Source: Serripes groenlandicus
Taxonomy: Eukaryota > Mollusca > Bivalvia > Cardiida > Cardiidae
Assembly: GCA_031761405.1 (NCBI GenBank)
Contig: JASEVX010000001.1
Coordinates: forward strand, 205,222,043 to 205,286,042
DNA length: 64,000 bases
Reading direction: 5' to 3'
Shown piece by piece: positions 26,801-31,770 of this stretch. The notes under the pieces are model-generated. The model saw nothing but the letters and a program-made list of their open reading frames with translations. It was not told where the DNA came from and searched no databases. Position 1 is the first letter of the stretch. Each line of letters begins with the position of its first letter. Made by a program: the position numbers and the translations under genes.

Positions 26801-29800
26801 ATAAAGAGGCTGAATAAATGTTAACTGTTATAGTACCCGTACTCTAATTCCTAATGCGATTTTAACAAATATGGAAGGGTTTTTTAACAATTATTTTGTT
26901 GTGTAATTTGAGCAATTAAATACACGGTTTGCGTTGGTGGATGTTTATAAAAAGAAGGTTTAATATTTGTTCTCACCAGAGACATCTAATAATGTATGTC
27001 TCAGTTCTCACTGACATCAATATATGAAGGACATGACAAAAGGAGATGGTTAACATCTTCAATATATATTGTGTAACAACAGCATTGACTGCGTCAGTAT
27101 CTTTCACAGGAGAGCACCTGCGATCTCGAGCATCTGCGAGTCCCGAATTGAACAGTTTATAACACGGATCTTGAAAAAAAAAAATTATTACACCATTAGT
27201 GAATAAAGACAACAACACAATAAACCCGACGAAAAATCAGGAAGTAGAAAAACAGCCACGCGTTTGTCTGTTGTTTAAAACGGACTCAAAGTGCAGAGAG
27301 TATCCCATTTCAACTCATCCTGTCAACTATGATTTAACGCAATGATAATTACTGTGATACATCATTGTGCATATTCTGCATCCAAGCGAGCATTTTAACA
27401 CTTTTCCCACATAAAGACGCTTTCTGATGACCCCGCAGCAGACGACTTTTGAAATCATTATGACAAAAGAATAATGAATTGCTCATAATGAGCATTTTCT
27501 CCATTTGCCAATATGTTAACAACTCTATTGAATAATTAAACTTTTGATTATAAAGATATTTCCTATTTATGGTCACTATTTTTTCAAAGTCGTCTGCTGC
27601 AAGTTCTGTTATATTAATTGATAGTTTTAGATACTATCCGCTTTTCCTTGCAGTATTATCCCTTTCCCTCATACGACAATTTTGAAGCAGACGACTTTGA
27701 ACATATTTTGTCAAAAAAATAGAAAACCACAATACTTGAATGGATAACCTATGACTAAACATGGAAAACATTGTTGCAAAAGGAGAAATTGCTCGTTTTG
27801 AGCAATTTCTTCTTTTGTCACTATGTTTTCAAAAAGCCGTCTGCTGCAGAGGCATCAGAAAGCGTATATATGAAGGAAAGGATTAAACATGAAAATAAAC
27901 AGGGGAGTTTAATCAGGCGTGAACTGTCAACCTTATGATTACAAAATGGGAAGAGGAGCACTAGTATAATTCGATTCACTCATTAAACAAAATGTCTTTT
28001 TACGTACAGTTTTAGAACAGAACTTACGCGGAAGATAATTGCATACATTTTGATAATGCGAACGTTATAGAATTATATTTATACTGCGTTATAATACATG
28101 CACCATTGAAAAATATGAATGAAATTATACATTATCAAAAGTATTATCGAATTTAACTTTTTTAGCCATTCGCAATTTTTTGCGAGTAGCTGAAATTCCA
28201 CTCGCAAAATTCATCATTCATTCGCAATTTCATGAATGATAATACAACAATGAAATCCATGTATATTTATGTATGTATTGTCTTATACATATATGTAAAC
28301 ATATGTGATGTATATATACACACATGTACTGCATATTTGAGTATCAAATAAACAAGAGAAACTTAACCCTTTTCCACATACAACAAATCTGCAGCAAAAG
28401 ACTTTGATAACATAGTGACAAAAACCTAAACAATCTCCATAAAAGATAGCTTGATTGTTAAATAAAGTTGAAAACATTGTGGGCAAAGGAGAAATTGCTC
28501 ATCATGATGCTCAGCTTTGGCCACAATGTTTTCAAAAGTCGTCTGCTGATATTCAGCGGCGTCAAAATGCGTCTGCAGGTGGGAAATGGTTAACTATGGA
28601 ACACAGTTTTAGCGTATTTAACTCTTTCAGCGCCAAAGGCAATATTCAGGTTTTTGCAATCAATACTGATTCAGGCGAGTCAGCCCGTAACGAGCTGTCT
28701 CACCTGAAATCAGCATTGTTTGCCTTTTAGTTATCAAAATAGTCCAAAAGTGTATTACATGAGACTTGGAGACGCCCGATTTCGAACAAGGAAGAGTCTA
28801 CTTTAAACAATTCGGCCCTGAAAGAGTTAAATATTTAAGTGATGATACTGACATTTACGCATGCTTCTCTACCCATTTTGATACGATAACATTGACGCTA
28901 CACACTTGATTGACCACTACTGTTTATTTTCATATTTTGATAACGCAATCAAAACCGAATTTGATCCATATACTTGCGAAATGTGCCGATATAGTCAAAA
29001 TACTTTTAATTGCTTTAAGTTATGGGGCCGAGCCTCGGTAGTTTAGTCAGTAGCGACGCGGGCATTCTTTACGACAAGCGTCATTCGTCTTCCACCAATC
29101 AAATTGTAGGTTAAACTCGGAAGCTCTGACGTCAGATAGACAGGTGTTAGCGCGGTTTATACTCCGGCTCAACGGGGTTTTAAATGTCGTATTTGCATTG
29201 CTCATAACAGAGCACGCCATAAAACAGAGATTCTTTTGGGTGCATCCTTTACATTTAATTCATTCACACGTGCACACGAATTGTAATTGGAGCTATAAAC
29301 ATTTTTACCGAAAGTTGCGTGTAATACTACTTTGCACGGATAGTGTAAAGGTCAGGTGAGAGTGCGAGCTCGTACAGACTCATCGGAGTCTTGGTTGTAT
29401 ATGCTAGATTCAGTCCTACAAGAGAAAAAGTCAAAACATTTGATAACGCTTGAAATAAACAAAGAACCGTAACTTGGCAGAAATGACCCTGTATTATATG
29501 AAATGATTGTAACATTTTATCTGAAATTTAAGATTTGTTCTTTATTCTAAAGCTCAAAGACGGAACTGACAGATAGATATATTGATAAATAAGAACAGAA
29601 CAGAACAGAACATAAGTGTATTGATTTGATCTGAAATACAGATCATCATCATTCAAACATATCAACATAAAATTCTTGAAAGTGTGATTTCCTTTTTTTA
29701 CAAAAAATACAAAAAATGAGGACATATTTATCTCTTAAATAATCCGCCCAAAGATCTTAAATTGAGGTTGAACGTACATGCATGCAGTACATTTATTCTA

Positions 29801-30187
29801 TACATTTTGCCTTTTAATTTTTTAACAAATATCGCAACGATGTTTCATTATTAAGTGATTGACTTTGAAAACATAGTGACAAAAACCTGAAAAATCTCTA
29901 TAAAAGATAGCTTGATTGTTAAATAAAGTTAAAAACATTGTGACCCAAAGGAGAAATTGCTCGCTTTGAGCAATTTCTCCTTTTATCACGATGATTTCAA
30001 AAGTCGTCTGCTGCAGATGCTTCAAAATGTGTCTGTTAATGGGAAAGGGTTAATAAATCAGTAAGGTTTTATTTGTAAACTTTTTCGTTTCAGATACTAC
30101 TACAAGAGGCAGGTGTTTCAACCCGTTCTCGGAAAGCGACTAGTATACAGATTTGGGCCCAGGGCAACTGGCTGGAAAGGCGACTGA
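2501..30187 (+). CDS. ETS-family transcription factor, ESE (ELF3/EHF/ELF5-like) type; spliced gene, 5' incomplete
   Basis: Six exons join in one frame into 567 visible residues plus a stop. The C-terminus (about residues 476-566) is a complete ETS winged-helix domain: it opens with [12 protein letters not shown], has the recognition helix [16 protein letters not shown] with the two conserved base-contacting arginines, and ends [12 protein letters not shown]. The [16 protein letters not shown] string and the LVY-F-G----GW ending are typical of the ESE group (ELF3/EHF) rather than ETS1, ELF1 or SPDEF. ETS factors bind GGAA/T sites in the nucleus. A basic run (RRKRMKK, then MKRG across the next junction) precedes the domain and could serve as a nuclear localisation signal. 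Residues 1-30 look like the end of a Pointed domain, which fits the family layout. The middle (about 31-465) is long, unfamiliar and probably disordered. The protein is longer than vertebrate ELF3/EHF. The N-terminal exon(s) were not found. Introns are about 17.8, 1.3, 0.8, 1.0 and 5.0 kb. The family call is firm; the exact orthologue is inferred. Confidence 0.9.
2877..4329. other. start of the large ETS intron, little recognisable content
   Basis: The only structure seen is a diverged direct repeat of about 120 bp: 3375-3500 and 3500-3620 share CATAGATCGACCAC, GCCCAACAAAT and a TTACAT-TTTGA-CAAGAAAACATT core. A short duplication at 3627-3668 repeats TACACATTGAAGGTCTTTTG. Confidence 0.5.
4330..4663 (+). 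mobile_element. SINE family B, full-length but diverged
   Basis: The head has GCCCGCTAGCGCAGTTCATG and a B-box-like GGTTCTTTATTCGAA. The body carries TCCTCCACCAATGTGC and GGAGTACTGGTATGAG. The tail is GCCGCCGCGATATGACTG, then AAACGGGCGTTAAACC and a CAAT-rich end. Confidence 0.6.
4682..4881 (+). mobile_element. SINE family A, head missing
   Basis: It runs from GTCATACCAAATCCTTTAAC through GTCAGGATAAATGAACCAG and GGGAACTTACCCAGGAGACG to AAAGCGGCGTAAAACACC and a CAATCAATC tail. Confidence 0.6.
4888..5058 (+). mobile_element. SINE family A, second copy in tandem
   Basis: It begins immediately after the previous copy, with a decayed tRNA-like head (AAAGCGTCCGCTCCC ... AGATCGAATTTAGG) and body, and ends early near GGCAGGATAAACC. 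Confidence 0.5.
5210..5368 (-). mobile_element. SINE family C (tRNA-like head), antisense
   Basis: On the minus strand it reads GGTGCAGTGGTACAGCGTTG as box A and GGGTTCGAATCCCGTGATG as box B, followed by the AACGGGTTCTGCTTTT body. No CCA end or anticodon stem is convincing, so it is a SINE head and not a tRNA gene. Confidence 0.65.
5693..5810. repeat. intronic repeat pair, copy 1
   Basis: Matches 17051-17174 along its length, starting GTTTAAATTCACCAAACTT, then AATAAACTAGCT, AAACGTAGAA and AGTAATATATAA. No terminal repeats are evident. Confidence 0.6.
5852..6345. repeat. interspersed repeat R (GGCGGATTAACCGGGG family), copy 1
   Basis: It shares CAACAAAACTGCATTTAAAA, CGAGAGGTCAAATATGGACG, ATTCGCGAAGAGGAACGG and the ending CAGGCCGTCAGCACT with copies at 20928 and 61 kb. 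A G-run and a duplicated GGCGGATT segment expand the 3' half. Confidence 0.65.
6093..6124 (+). repeat. poly-G run (7 G, T, 24 G)
   Basis: Homopolymeric G tract inside repeat R at the GATTAACCGGGG position; other copies have only 3-5 G there. It is able to form a G-quadruplex. Confidence 0.9.
6531..11346. repeat. 45-bp satellite, about 106 units, with higher-order units of about 39
   Basis: The unit is TTCATTGTAGTTGCTATAGA then CAGGGACTTTGTAACCAAGG then TGGGG. Units alternate between TGGGG and TGGTC endings and between GCT/GTT, AGAGAC/AGGGAC and TTTGT/TGTGT. An irregular unit (ACTGTAACC plus an extra G) occurs at 8401 and again at 10155, marking a 1754-bp higher-order period. Since 45 = 15 codons and the consensus has no stop, several frames stay open for hundreds of codons. 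On the minus strand one frame repeats [15 protein letters not shown]. Substitutions are amino-acid-changing in every open frame, and stops appear in later copies (about 9019 and 10820), so I treat it as noncoding satellite. It lies inside the ETS intron. Confidence 0.9.
11435..11656. mobile_element. TTAACCCTTTCCC MITE (family P), near-complete
   Basis: Family structure: the terminal inverted repeat AACCCTTTCCCTCATATAGA is mirrored as TATGAGGGAAAGGGTTAA. Subterminal GCAGCAGACGAC and GTCGTCTGCTGC boxes follow. A central perfect hairpin GAAATTGCTCAAAACGAGCA/ATTTC sits off-centre, flanked by TTTTGCCACAATGTTTTC. Full length is about 225-235 bp with no coding capacity, so it is a non-autonomous foldback element. 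Confidence 0.8.
11768..12016 (+). mobile_element. SINE family A, near full length
   Basis: B box GCAGGTTCGATCCCC, then GTGTCATACCAAATACTTTA, GGTAGTAATGGCTGTCC, GGTGTCAGGATGAATGAACC, AGTAGTACTGGTAACT, GCCGTGATTTAACTG and a final CACCAAACAATCAATG. Box A is poorly preserved. Confidence 0.65.
12405..12665. repeat. diverged direct duplication, about 120-bp spacing
   Basis: Two copies of TGTGTTGTATG--GAAA--ATTAA, ATATGTG and the GGTTTGG--AAAAGTT ending lie at about 12414-12508 and 12580-12652. The second retains GTGGGAAAGGATTAA, a MITE family P end. Confidence 0.4.
12888..13095. mobile_element. MITE family P, diverged copy
   Basis: Left end TGTTTCCCTCGCGTAGAC, central GCAATTTCTCCTTTTGCC and right end GTATGTGGGAAAGTGTAA are preserved; one arm of the central hairpin is lost. 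Confidence 0.65.
13287..13557 (+). mobile_element. GAGCCGT-type palindromic MITE, reference copy
   Basis: About 270 bp. The terminal inverted repeat ATGAGCCGTCCCGCGAGAAA is mirrored by CTCGCGGGACGGCTCAT. Inner arms repeat GATCAGCCTGCGCAG/GGCTGATCCGGG. The unpaired middle includes TTCGTCTCAGAGGAATAGA and CCTGAAACAGAAAATC. No ORF of its own. Confidence 0.8.
13869..14205. repeat. three diverged tandem units of about 130-165 bp
   Basis: TTAGGTCAATATCTCAGACA at 13869, TTAGGTTTAACATCTCAGTC at 14033 and TTAGGTTAATATCTCAGACA at 14161 begin related units. Each also has a TTTGATTGGTTGTCGCCATT/TGATTGTTTGCATTATTTGG portion. Confidence 0.5.
14265..14362 (+). mobile_element. SINE family C, 3' end only
   Basis: GCGAGTACTGG, CCAGGAAGCAGACATTGAGC, GTGATTAATATACTGAGC and AAGCTTGTTTCGCAATCGAT match the 3' half of the 50.9-kb copy; the tRNA-like head is absent. 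Confidence 0.55.
14804..14985 (-). mobile_element. SINE family D, antisense, 5' truncated
   Basis: It carries TACGCCGCTTTCAACATTAT, AGTTATATCACGGCGACAG, CCAGTACTAGGCTAGAAAAT and the B box GGGGATCGAACCCGGGACAC on the plus strand. It stops just before the box A region preserved at 33.9 kb. Confidence 0.6.
15125..15265 (-). mobile_element. possible LINE 3' end, antisense
   Basis: TACAATACATTTTATTACAT followed by GTAAGTTACACACAAGTATT, TACAATGTTC resembles LINE 3' tails common in mollusc genomes; no coding part is visible. Confidence 0.3.
15270..15364. repeat. 23-bp tandem repeat, 4 units
   Basis: Four nearly identical units of AAACAAATACAATAGTGCAT+ACC. Confidence 0.85.
15571..15755 (+). mobile_element. 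GAGCCGT-type MITE, left end replaced
   Basis: The right end GTCGCGGGACGGCTCATATT and the middle (CGACATATTCCGTCTCAAGG) match, but the left terminus is lost. The upstream 15515-15562 is a separate small inverted repeat of GAGATCAGACCGCATA and TGTCTGATCTCGG. Confidence 0.55.
15970..16227 (+). mobile_element. SINE family A, full length
   Basis: Head GTTGGTGTAGTGTTAGAGCT with B box AGCTCGATCCCCGG, body GGTAGTAATGGCTGCCCTCC, end GCCGTGATATAACTGAAAAA, AAAGCGGCGTAAAGAAC. It is the best-preserved head-to-tail copy together with 56.1 kb. Confidence 0.75.
16228..17050. other. AT-rich intron sequence, nothing recognised
   Basis: Both strands were read: no family member, hairpin or exon stands out except a short GACATGTGTTTATATGTCTC inverted repeat near 16980-17000. 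Confidence 0.4.
17051..17174. repeat. intronic repeat pair, copy 2
   Basis: Counterpart of 5693-5810, about 80 percent identical by eye, same orientation, same intron. Confidence 0.6.
17315..17516. mobile_element. MITE family P, complete
   Basis: TTAACCCTTTCCCACTTGTA to TATGTGAGAAAGGGTTAA. The central hairpin has one mismatch (AAACGAACAATTTC). The right subterminal box is degraded. Confidence 0.75.
18002..18140. repeat. hairpin element H, copy 1
   Basis: Inverted repeat centred on GAAACCGCTTCGCGGTTTC; arms contain TGATCA and TTCATGGGGGTATGAAC / GTTCATACCCCCATGAA. The left outer arm is truncated relative to copy 2. Confidence 0.8.
18259..18295. promoter_or_regulatory. CRE-like TGACGTCA and E2F-like TTTGGCGCCAAA palindromes
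   Basis: TGACGTCA sits at 18259-18266 and TTTGGCGCCAAA at 18284-18295. Both are perfect palindromes and textbook ATF/CREB and E2F consensus sites. They recur together at 19196-19250, so they belong to a repeated unit; function is not shown. Confidence 0.45.
18391..18552. repeat. hairpin element H, copy 2 (complete)
   Basis: Arms begin ATAAGGAATGGACAGCC and end GGCTGTCCATTCCTTAAAT. It has the same centre as copy 1. The adjacent stretch with CTGTGATTGGCTGAAATATT is duplicated after copies 1 and 2. Confidence 0.85.
18846..18869. promoter_or_regulatory. two further TGACGTCA sites 16 bp apart
   Basis: GTGACGTCACACTGGAGTGA followed by CGTCACG. The second is embedded in TGACGTCACGTACG. Confidence 0.4.
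19069..19090. repeat. 22-bp perfect palindrome
   Basis: Two 11-base halves, ATATCATCACT and AGTGATGATAT, meet with no spacer. Confidence 0.85.
19196..19250. promoter_or_regulatory. second CRE-like plus E2F-like cluster
   Basis: TGACGTCA at 19196, GACGACGTCATAACG, then TTTGGCGCCAAA at 19239-19250. The preceding CGAATACTAGGAAAATGACG parallels the 18.25-kb copy. Confidence 0.45.
19354..19537. repeat. long inverted repeat, arms about 80 bp
   Basis: Left arm: AATAACTAACTGCATGTTTT, then ATTTATGTCAC, then GGGGTAATTTGGT. The right arm is the reverse complement, with a short spacer around CTCAACCTACGGTTTCG. Confidence 0.8.
19567..19728. repeat. hairpin element H, copy 3 (complete)
   Basis: AAGGAATGGAGCGG ... 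CTCTCCATTCCTT with the centre GAAACCGCTTCGCGATTTC. Both arms are diverged in parallel from copy 2. Confidence 0.8.
20062..20300 (+). pseudogene. decayed LINE ORF2 C-terminus
   Basis: The frame reads [20 protein letters not shown], then [14 protein letters not shown] and [18 protein letters not shown]. The pattern G-DEFHF---C, a short basic helix, then L--LC--I----R is the C-terminal domain I associate with non-LTR reverse transcriptases in molluscs. Only about 70 codons remain and the zinc-knuckle cysteines before it are shifted out of frame. It is a 5'-truncated insertion in the ETS intron. Confidence 0.55.
20710..20916 (+). CDS. ETS gene, second visible exon
   Basis: The acceptor TTTCTACAG|AA and donor AATG|GTAAGT are both strong. 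The length of 207 nt is a multiple of three, and both flanking introns are phase 1, matching the exons on either side. It encodes residues 126-194, including [19 protein letters not shown] and [17 protein letters not shown] recognise no domain. The codon pattern and low AT content stand out from the surrounding intron. An interspersed repeat begins about 12 bases after the donor. Confidence 0.8.
20928..21360. repeat. interspersed repeat R, copy 2
   Basis: The longest copy: GGCCTGGGGCTTTAGCCCC, CGGAGTTGGCAGCCTGCCAA, then the shared middle, ending CCGTCAGCACTGCAGTGCTT. It starts about 12 bp after the second ETS exon. Confidence 0.65.
21388..21496 (-). mobile_element. SINE family A, antisense 3' half
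   Basis: Plus strand shows CAGTTATATCACGGCGTTTC, CTGGGTAAGTTACCAATACT and GGTCCATTTATCCTGACACC, the reverse of the family body. Confidence 0.6.
21853..22086. mobile_element. MITE family P, diverged
   Basis: TTAACCCATTACTTCACACA to AAGTAAATGGTTAA; the subterminal GACGACATTTG and GCAGACGACC boxes and the GAAATTGCTTAAAATTAG remnant of the hairpin survive. Confidence 0.6.
22211..22930 (+). CDS. ETS gene, third visible exon (long central region)
   Basis: The acceptor TATTTTTAG and donor AACAAAG|GTATGT enclose 720 nt, open throughout and phase 1 at both ends. It encodes residues 195-434. The segment is rich in Tyr, Cys, Asn, Ser and Pro, with an aromatic patch ([16 protein letters not shown]) and [14 protein letters not shown]. 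No known fold is recognised; it reads as the disordered linker between the Pointed and ETS domains, here unusually long. A MITE ends 124 bp upstream of the acceptor. Confidence 0.85.
22931..23723. other. ETS intron between visible exons 3 and 4
   Basis: AT-rich with no repeat family recognised; it ends in a 12-T polypyrimidine tract and TAG. Confidence 0.5.
23724..23834 (+). CDS. ETS gene, fourth visible exon (basic region before ETS domain)
   Basis: A 12-T polypyrimidine tract and TAG precede the exon, and AAGA|GTAAGA follows it. The 111 nt are open, phase 1 at both ends, and encode residues 435-471. The exon ends in the cluster AERRKRMKK, directly ahead of the ETS domain, where ESE-type factors carry a basic nuclear-localisation or AT-hook-like stretch. 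This is the shortest internal exon and is supported by phase match on both sides. Confidence 0.78.
24090..24160. repeat. short repeat of the GACCACCTGTGAACA motif
   Basis: GACCACCTGTGAACAAAGACC follows CACCACCTGTGAACAGAGAC. A related ACCACAGGTGGTCTTTATTC borders the 45-bp satellite at 6520-6545. Confidence 0.4.
24220..24355 (-). mobile_element. TTAACTCTTTCAGCGCC MITE (family S), internally deleted, inverted
   Basis: It starts TTAACTCTTTCAGCGCCGAA and ends GCACTGAAAGAGTTAA. It reads in reverse relative to 28618-28830 and lacks about 75 bp of the middle. Confidence 0.7.
24356..24447. repeat. C-rich tandem array of CCCCTTGCAGACG units
   Basis: Five units of C-run + TTGCAGACGC with C-runs of 2-13. 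The array leads into GCATTATGACGCCCCTGAAG, a family P-like left end. Confidence 0.8.
24716..24833. mobile_element. MITE family P, right half
   Basis: GAAAAGGAGAAATTTGCTCA, AAAGTCGTCTGTTGCAGATT and GGAAAAGGGTTA remain. It ends 49 bp before the acceptor of the ETS-domain exon. Confidence 0.6.
24883..25078 (+). CDS. ETS gene, fifth visible exon: first two thirds of the ETS domain
   Basis: The acceptor TTTATATTGCAG leaves TG, which completes ATG (Met) with the base carried from the previous exon, followed by KRGCRLWEF. The donor GCCATGAG|GTAAGT is near-consensus (phase 2). The 196 nt cover helix 1 with its conserved LWEF, the beta-sheet region ([15 protein letters not shown]), the [16 protein letters not shown] segment and the start of the recognition helix (SRAMR). 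The in-frame sequence upstream of the acceptor comes from a MITE, which confirms that the acceptor marks the coding start of this exon. Confidence 0.95.
25165..25284. repeat. 15-bp tandem repeat, 8 units
   Basis: GTATTGATGGATTAT and its variant with GGTCTAT, eight uninterrupted copies in the last ETS intron. The two open frames over it are repeat artefacts. Confidence 0.9.
25324..25585 (+). mobile_element. GAGCCGT-type MITE, complete
   Basis: ATGAGCCGTTCCACGAGAAA to TTCTCGTGGGACGG; the right terminus has lost its last bases. Confidence 0.75.
25826..25944. mobile_element. MITE family P, right half
   Basis: From TTTGCCACAATGTTTTCAG to AAAGTCGTCTGCTGCAGATT and GGGAAATGGGTTAA. Confidence 0.6.
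26041..26268 (+). mobile_element. GAGCCGT-type MITE, left end missing
   Basis: Begins at CATCTGCGTAATGTATCGAC and runs to TTTTCTCACGAGACGGCC. Confidence 0.65.
26558..26703. mobile_element. GAGCCGT-type MITE reduced to a pure palindrome
   Basis: Both arms (GAACCGTTCCACAGAAAACC ... CAGCCTAAGC / GCTTAGGCTGATC ... GTGGAACGGCTCATAT) are present but the asymmetric middle is gone, leaving a 146-bp foldback. Confidence 0.75.
26707..27395. other. ETS intron sequence, nothing recognised
   Basis: AT-rich; a C(A)n-poor segment with a ten-A run at 27175 is the only simple feature. Confidence 0.35.
27396..27612. mobile_element. MITE family P
   Basis: CACTTTTCCCACATAAAGAC to AAAGTCGTCTGCTGCAAG; the central hairpin is ATTGCTCATAATGAGCATTT; the right terminus is lost. 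Confidence 0.65.
27655..27887. mobile_element. MITE family P, opposite orientation to its neighbour
   Basis: TTATCCCTTTCCCTCATACG to GAAGGAAAGGATTAA. The hairpin reads GCTCGTTTTGAGC, the reverse of the 11.4-kb copy, so it is inverted. Confidence 0.75.
28363..28593. mobile_element. MITE family P
   Basis: TTAACCCTTTTCCACATACA to GTGGGAAATGGTTAA, with AGTCGTCTGCTGATATTCAG interrupted near the right end. Confidence 0.7.
28618..28830 (+). mobile_element. MITE family S, reference copy (213 bp)
   Basis: Terminal inverted repeats TTAACTCTTTCAGCGCC / GGCCCTGAAAGAGTTAA. The left third is a hairpin: AATACTGATTCAGGCGAGTC pairs with GTCTCACCTGAAATCAGCAT around CGTAACG. The rest includes TGGAGACGCCCGATTTCGAA and GAAGAGTCTACTTTAAACAA. 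Confidence 0.8.
29024..29105 (+). mobile_element. SINE family B, head fragment
   Basis: GGCCGAGCCTCGGTAGTTTA, AGTAGCGACGCGGGC joined to CAAGCGTCATTCGTCTTCCA. Confidence 0.5.
29590..29725 (-). mobile_element. possible LINE 3' tail, antisense
   Basis: AGAACAGAACAGAACAGAAC followed by AT-rich sequence. The same GAACAGAACAGAAC motif lies at the 3' side of the LINE remnant at 40.6-41.1 kb. Confidence 0.4.
29818..30053. mobile_element. MITE family P, left end decayed
   Basis: GACTTTGAAAACATAGTGAC, perfect hairpin GAAATTGCTCGCTTTGAGCA, and AATGGGAAAGGGTTAA at the right. It ends 40 bp before the acceptor of the terminal ETS exon. Confidence 0.7.
30094..30187 (+). CDS. ETS gene, terminal exon: end of ETS domain and stop
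   Basis: The acceptor TTTTTCGTTTCAG is strong. The exon supplies A to finish Arg, then [20 protein letters not shown] and [10 protein letters not shown], then TGA at 30185-30187. It completes the recognition helix and wing of the domain. Vertebrate ELF3/EHF carry only a few residues after the GW, so the length is normal to within a few residues. The TGA coincides with the start of an antisense SINE. Confidence 0.95.
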
Positions 30188-30452
30188 TCGATTGGGGTTT
30201 ATCGCCGTTTTCAGTCAAATCACGGCGGCTAGTTCACCTACCCATGTGTTTCCTTGCTTTCCTCACACCAGTACTCGATACACAATACTTTCCAAGCAAC
30301 TGGCTGTTTTTCCAAATAGACTATAAGCGGATTAATGTAAGACGAATGACACTTGTCACATTGACTTTTGTCAAACATCAAAAAGAGTGTTTGGCCAAGC
30401 TGGGGTTCGAACTCACAATATTTGGATAGACGGAGCTACCGGAGCTTCGAGG
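30185..30452 (-). mobile_element. SINE family B, antisense, forming the ETS 3'UTR
   Basis: Plus strand runs tail to head: TGATCGATTGGGGTTTATCG, AATCACGGCGGCTAGTTCAC, AACTGGCTGTTTTTCCAAAT, GACTTTTGTCAAACATC, B box GGGGTTCGAACTCACAATAT and box A region GGAGCTACCGGAGC. Confidence 0.75.
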
Positions 30453-30469
30453 CTGAAAACGCAAGAAAT

Positions 30470-30475
30470 AATAAA
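30470..30475 (+). promoter_or_regulatory. candidate polyadenylation signal of the ETS gene
   Basis: This is the first AATAAA hexamer found downstream of the stop codon, 283 nt after it and just beyond the antisense SINE that forms most of the putative 3'UTR. Without transcript data it is only a candidate. Confidence 0.3.
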
Positions 30476-30738
30476 TATTTATACAAAGGAAAAGTGTACA
30501 GATTAACGCCCATGGCAATTGGAGAGCAATACAATATTCAAACAATGGAACACACGTTTCTGTCGGTCCATGTCACGTGACTCGAAGAAACATTGACGTA
30601 AAAGGGCTACCAGATACAAAGTTTTGAATTGATTCCAGCAGAGTTTTGTTTTTGTTTTTTTTAAACTTTATTTTCTTCGTAAAATGTATGTCGATTTAAA
30701 TGTAGTCCTACTTGAAAAAGAATTTATGTTACTGCTTT

Positions 30739-30964
30739 TTAACCCTTTCCCTCATATAGACGCTTTATGACGCCTCTGCAGCGGCTTTTTGAAAACATAG
30801 TGACAAAAGAAGAAATTGCTCAAAACGAGCAATTTCTCCTTTTGCCACAATGTTTTCCACTTGTAGTCATATGTTATCCATTCAATTAAAGAGATATTAT
30901 ATTTTATGACAAAATATGTTCAAAGTCGTCTGCTGCAGATTTGTCGTATGAGGGAAAGGGTTAA
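30739..30964. mobile_element. MITE family P, complete
   Basis: TTAACCCTTTCCCTCATATA to GTATGAGGGAAAGGGTTAA, intact hairpin. A small deletion removed the left GACGAC box. Confidence 0.8.
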
Positions 30965-31022
30965 CTTCATCGATGGTTGAACTCGATGCTTCAATATTGA
31001 TAATTAATTATTTAACCTTATT

Positions 31023-31101
31023 TCTGGAGATTCTTCACGTTTCTATCAAAATGTTTTCGAAGTCGTCTGCTGCAGATTTGTTGTCTTGGAAAGCGTTATA
31101 A
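31023..31101. mobile_element. MITE family P, right-end fragment
   Basis: TTTTCGAAGTCGTCTGCTGC followed by TTGGAAAGCGTTATA. Confidence 0.45.
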
Positions 31102-31404
31102 GGTGTCGCGACATATCATTCCAACAAACATACATGTACAACGCACTGTCATTTATTTCCTTTTCAATTTTTATATAAATTGAAATCACACTTGGACATT
31201 GTATATATATACATATATATGTAGTTTGCTTTTAATGTTTTCTTCTATTTATGTTGAACTAATTTGCTTGATTGCTATATCAATACAATCAAAGTGAAAT
31301 GATGCGAAGCTGGTTTTATTTGTCGATGTCAATCAAAGATCATAGTTTTACTGTACTTTTTCATTTTTTATGTCATTAACATTATGTATCTAGATTAAGC
31401 TTAA

Positions 31405-31563
31405 ACGCCTTCCCTCATACAGACGCATTTTGACGCCTCTGCTACAGACGTCCTTTGTAAACATTGTTTCAACTCTTTTCAATAATTTTACTTTCATTTA
31501 TTAAGACTTTCAATAATCTTTGCTACTTGTTTTCACTGTCGTCTGCTGTGGAAAAGGGTTGAT
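31405..31563. mobile_element. MITE family P, central deletion
   Basis: CTTCCCTCATACAGACGCAT joined to TTCAACTCTTTTCAATAATT and GTCGTCTGCTGTGGAAAAGG; the hairpin has been removed. Confidence 0.6.
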
Positions 31564-31770
31564 AATATTCTATTTTAATTTTGCTTAATATTTGTGCAAA
31601 CTTGCTGAAGAAATAAATAAATTCAATGAGTGATATGAAGATGCAAACATGTTTTTTCTTATTGATTTTTATCGAAATAAATGTTTTGAATATGCGTCTA
31701 GAAATTCACAAAGTCCTGAAAATAAAATGGTATTTCAGTTATATCATAGGGGCTTATTCACCTAACGTGT

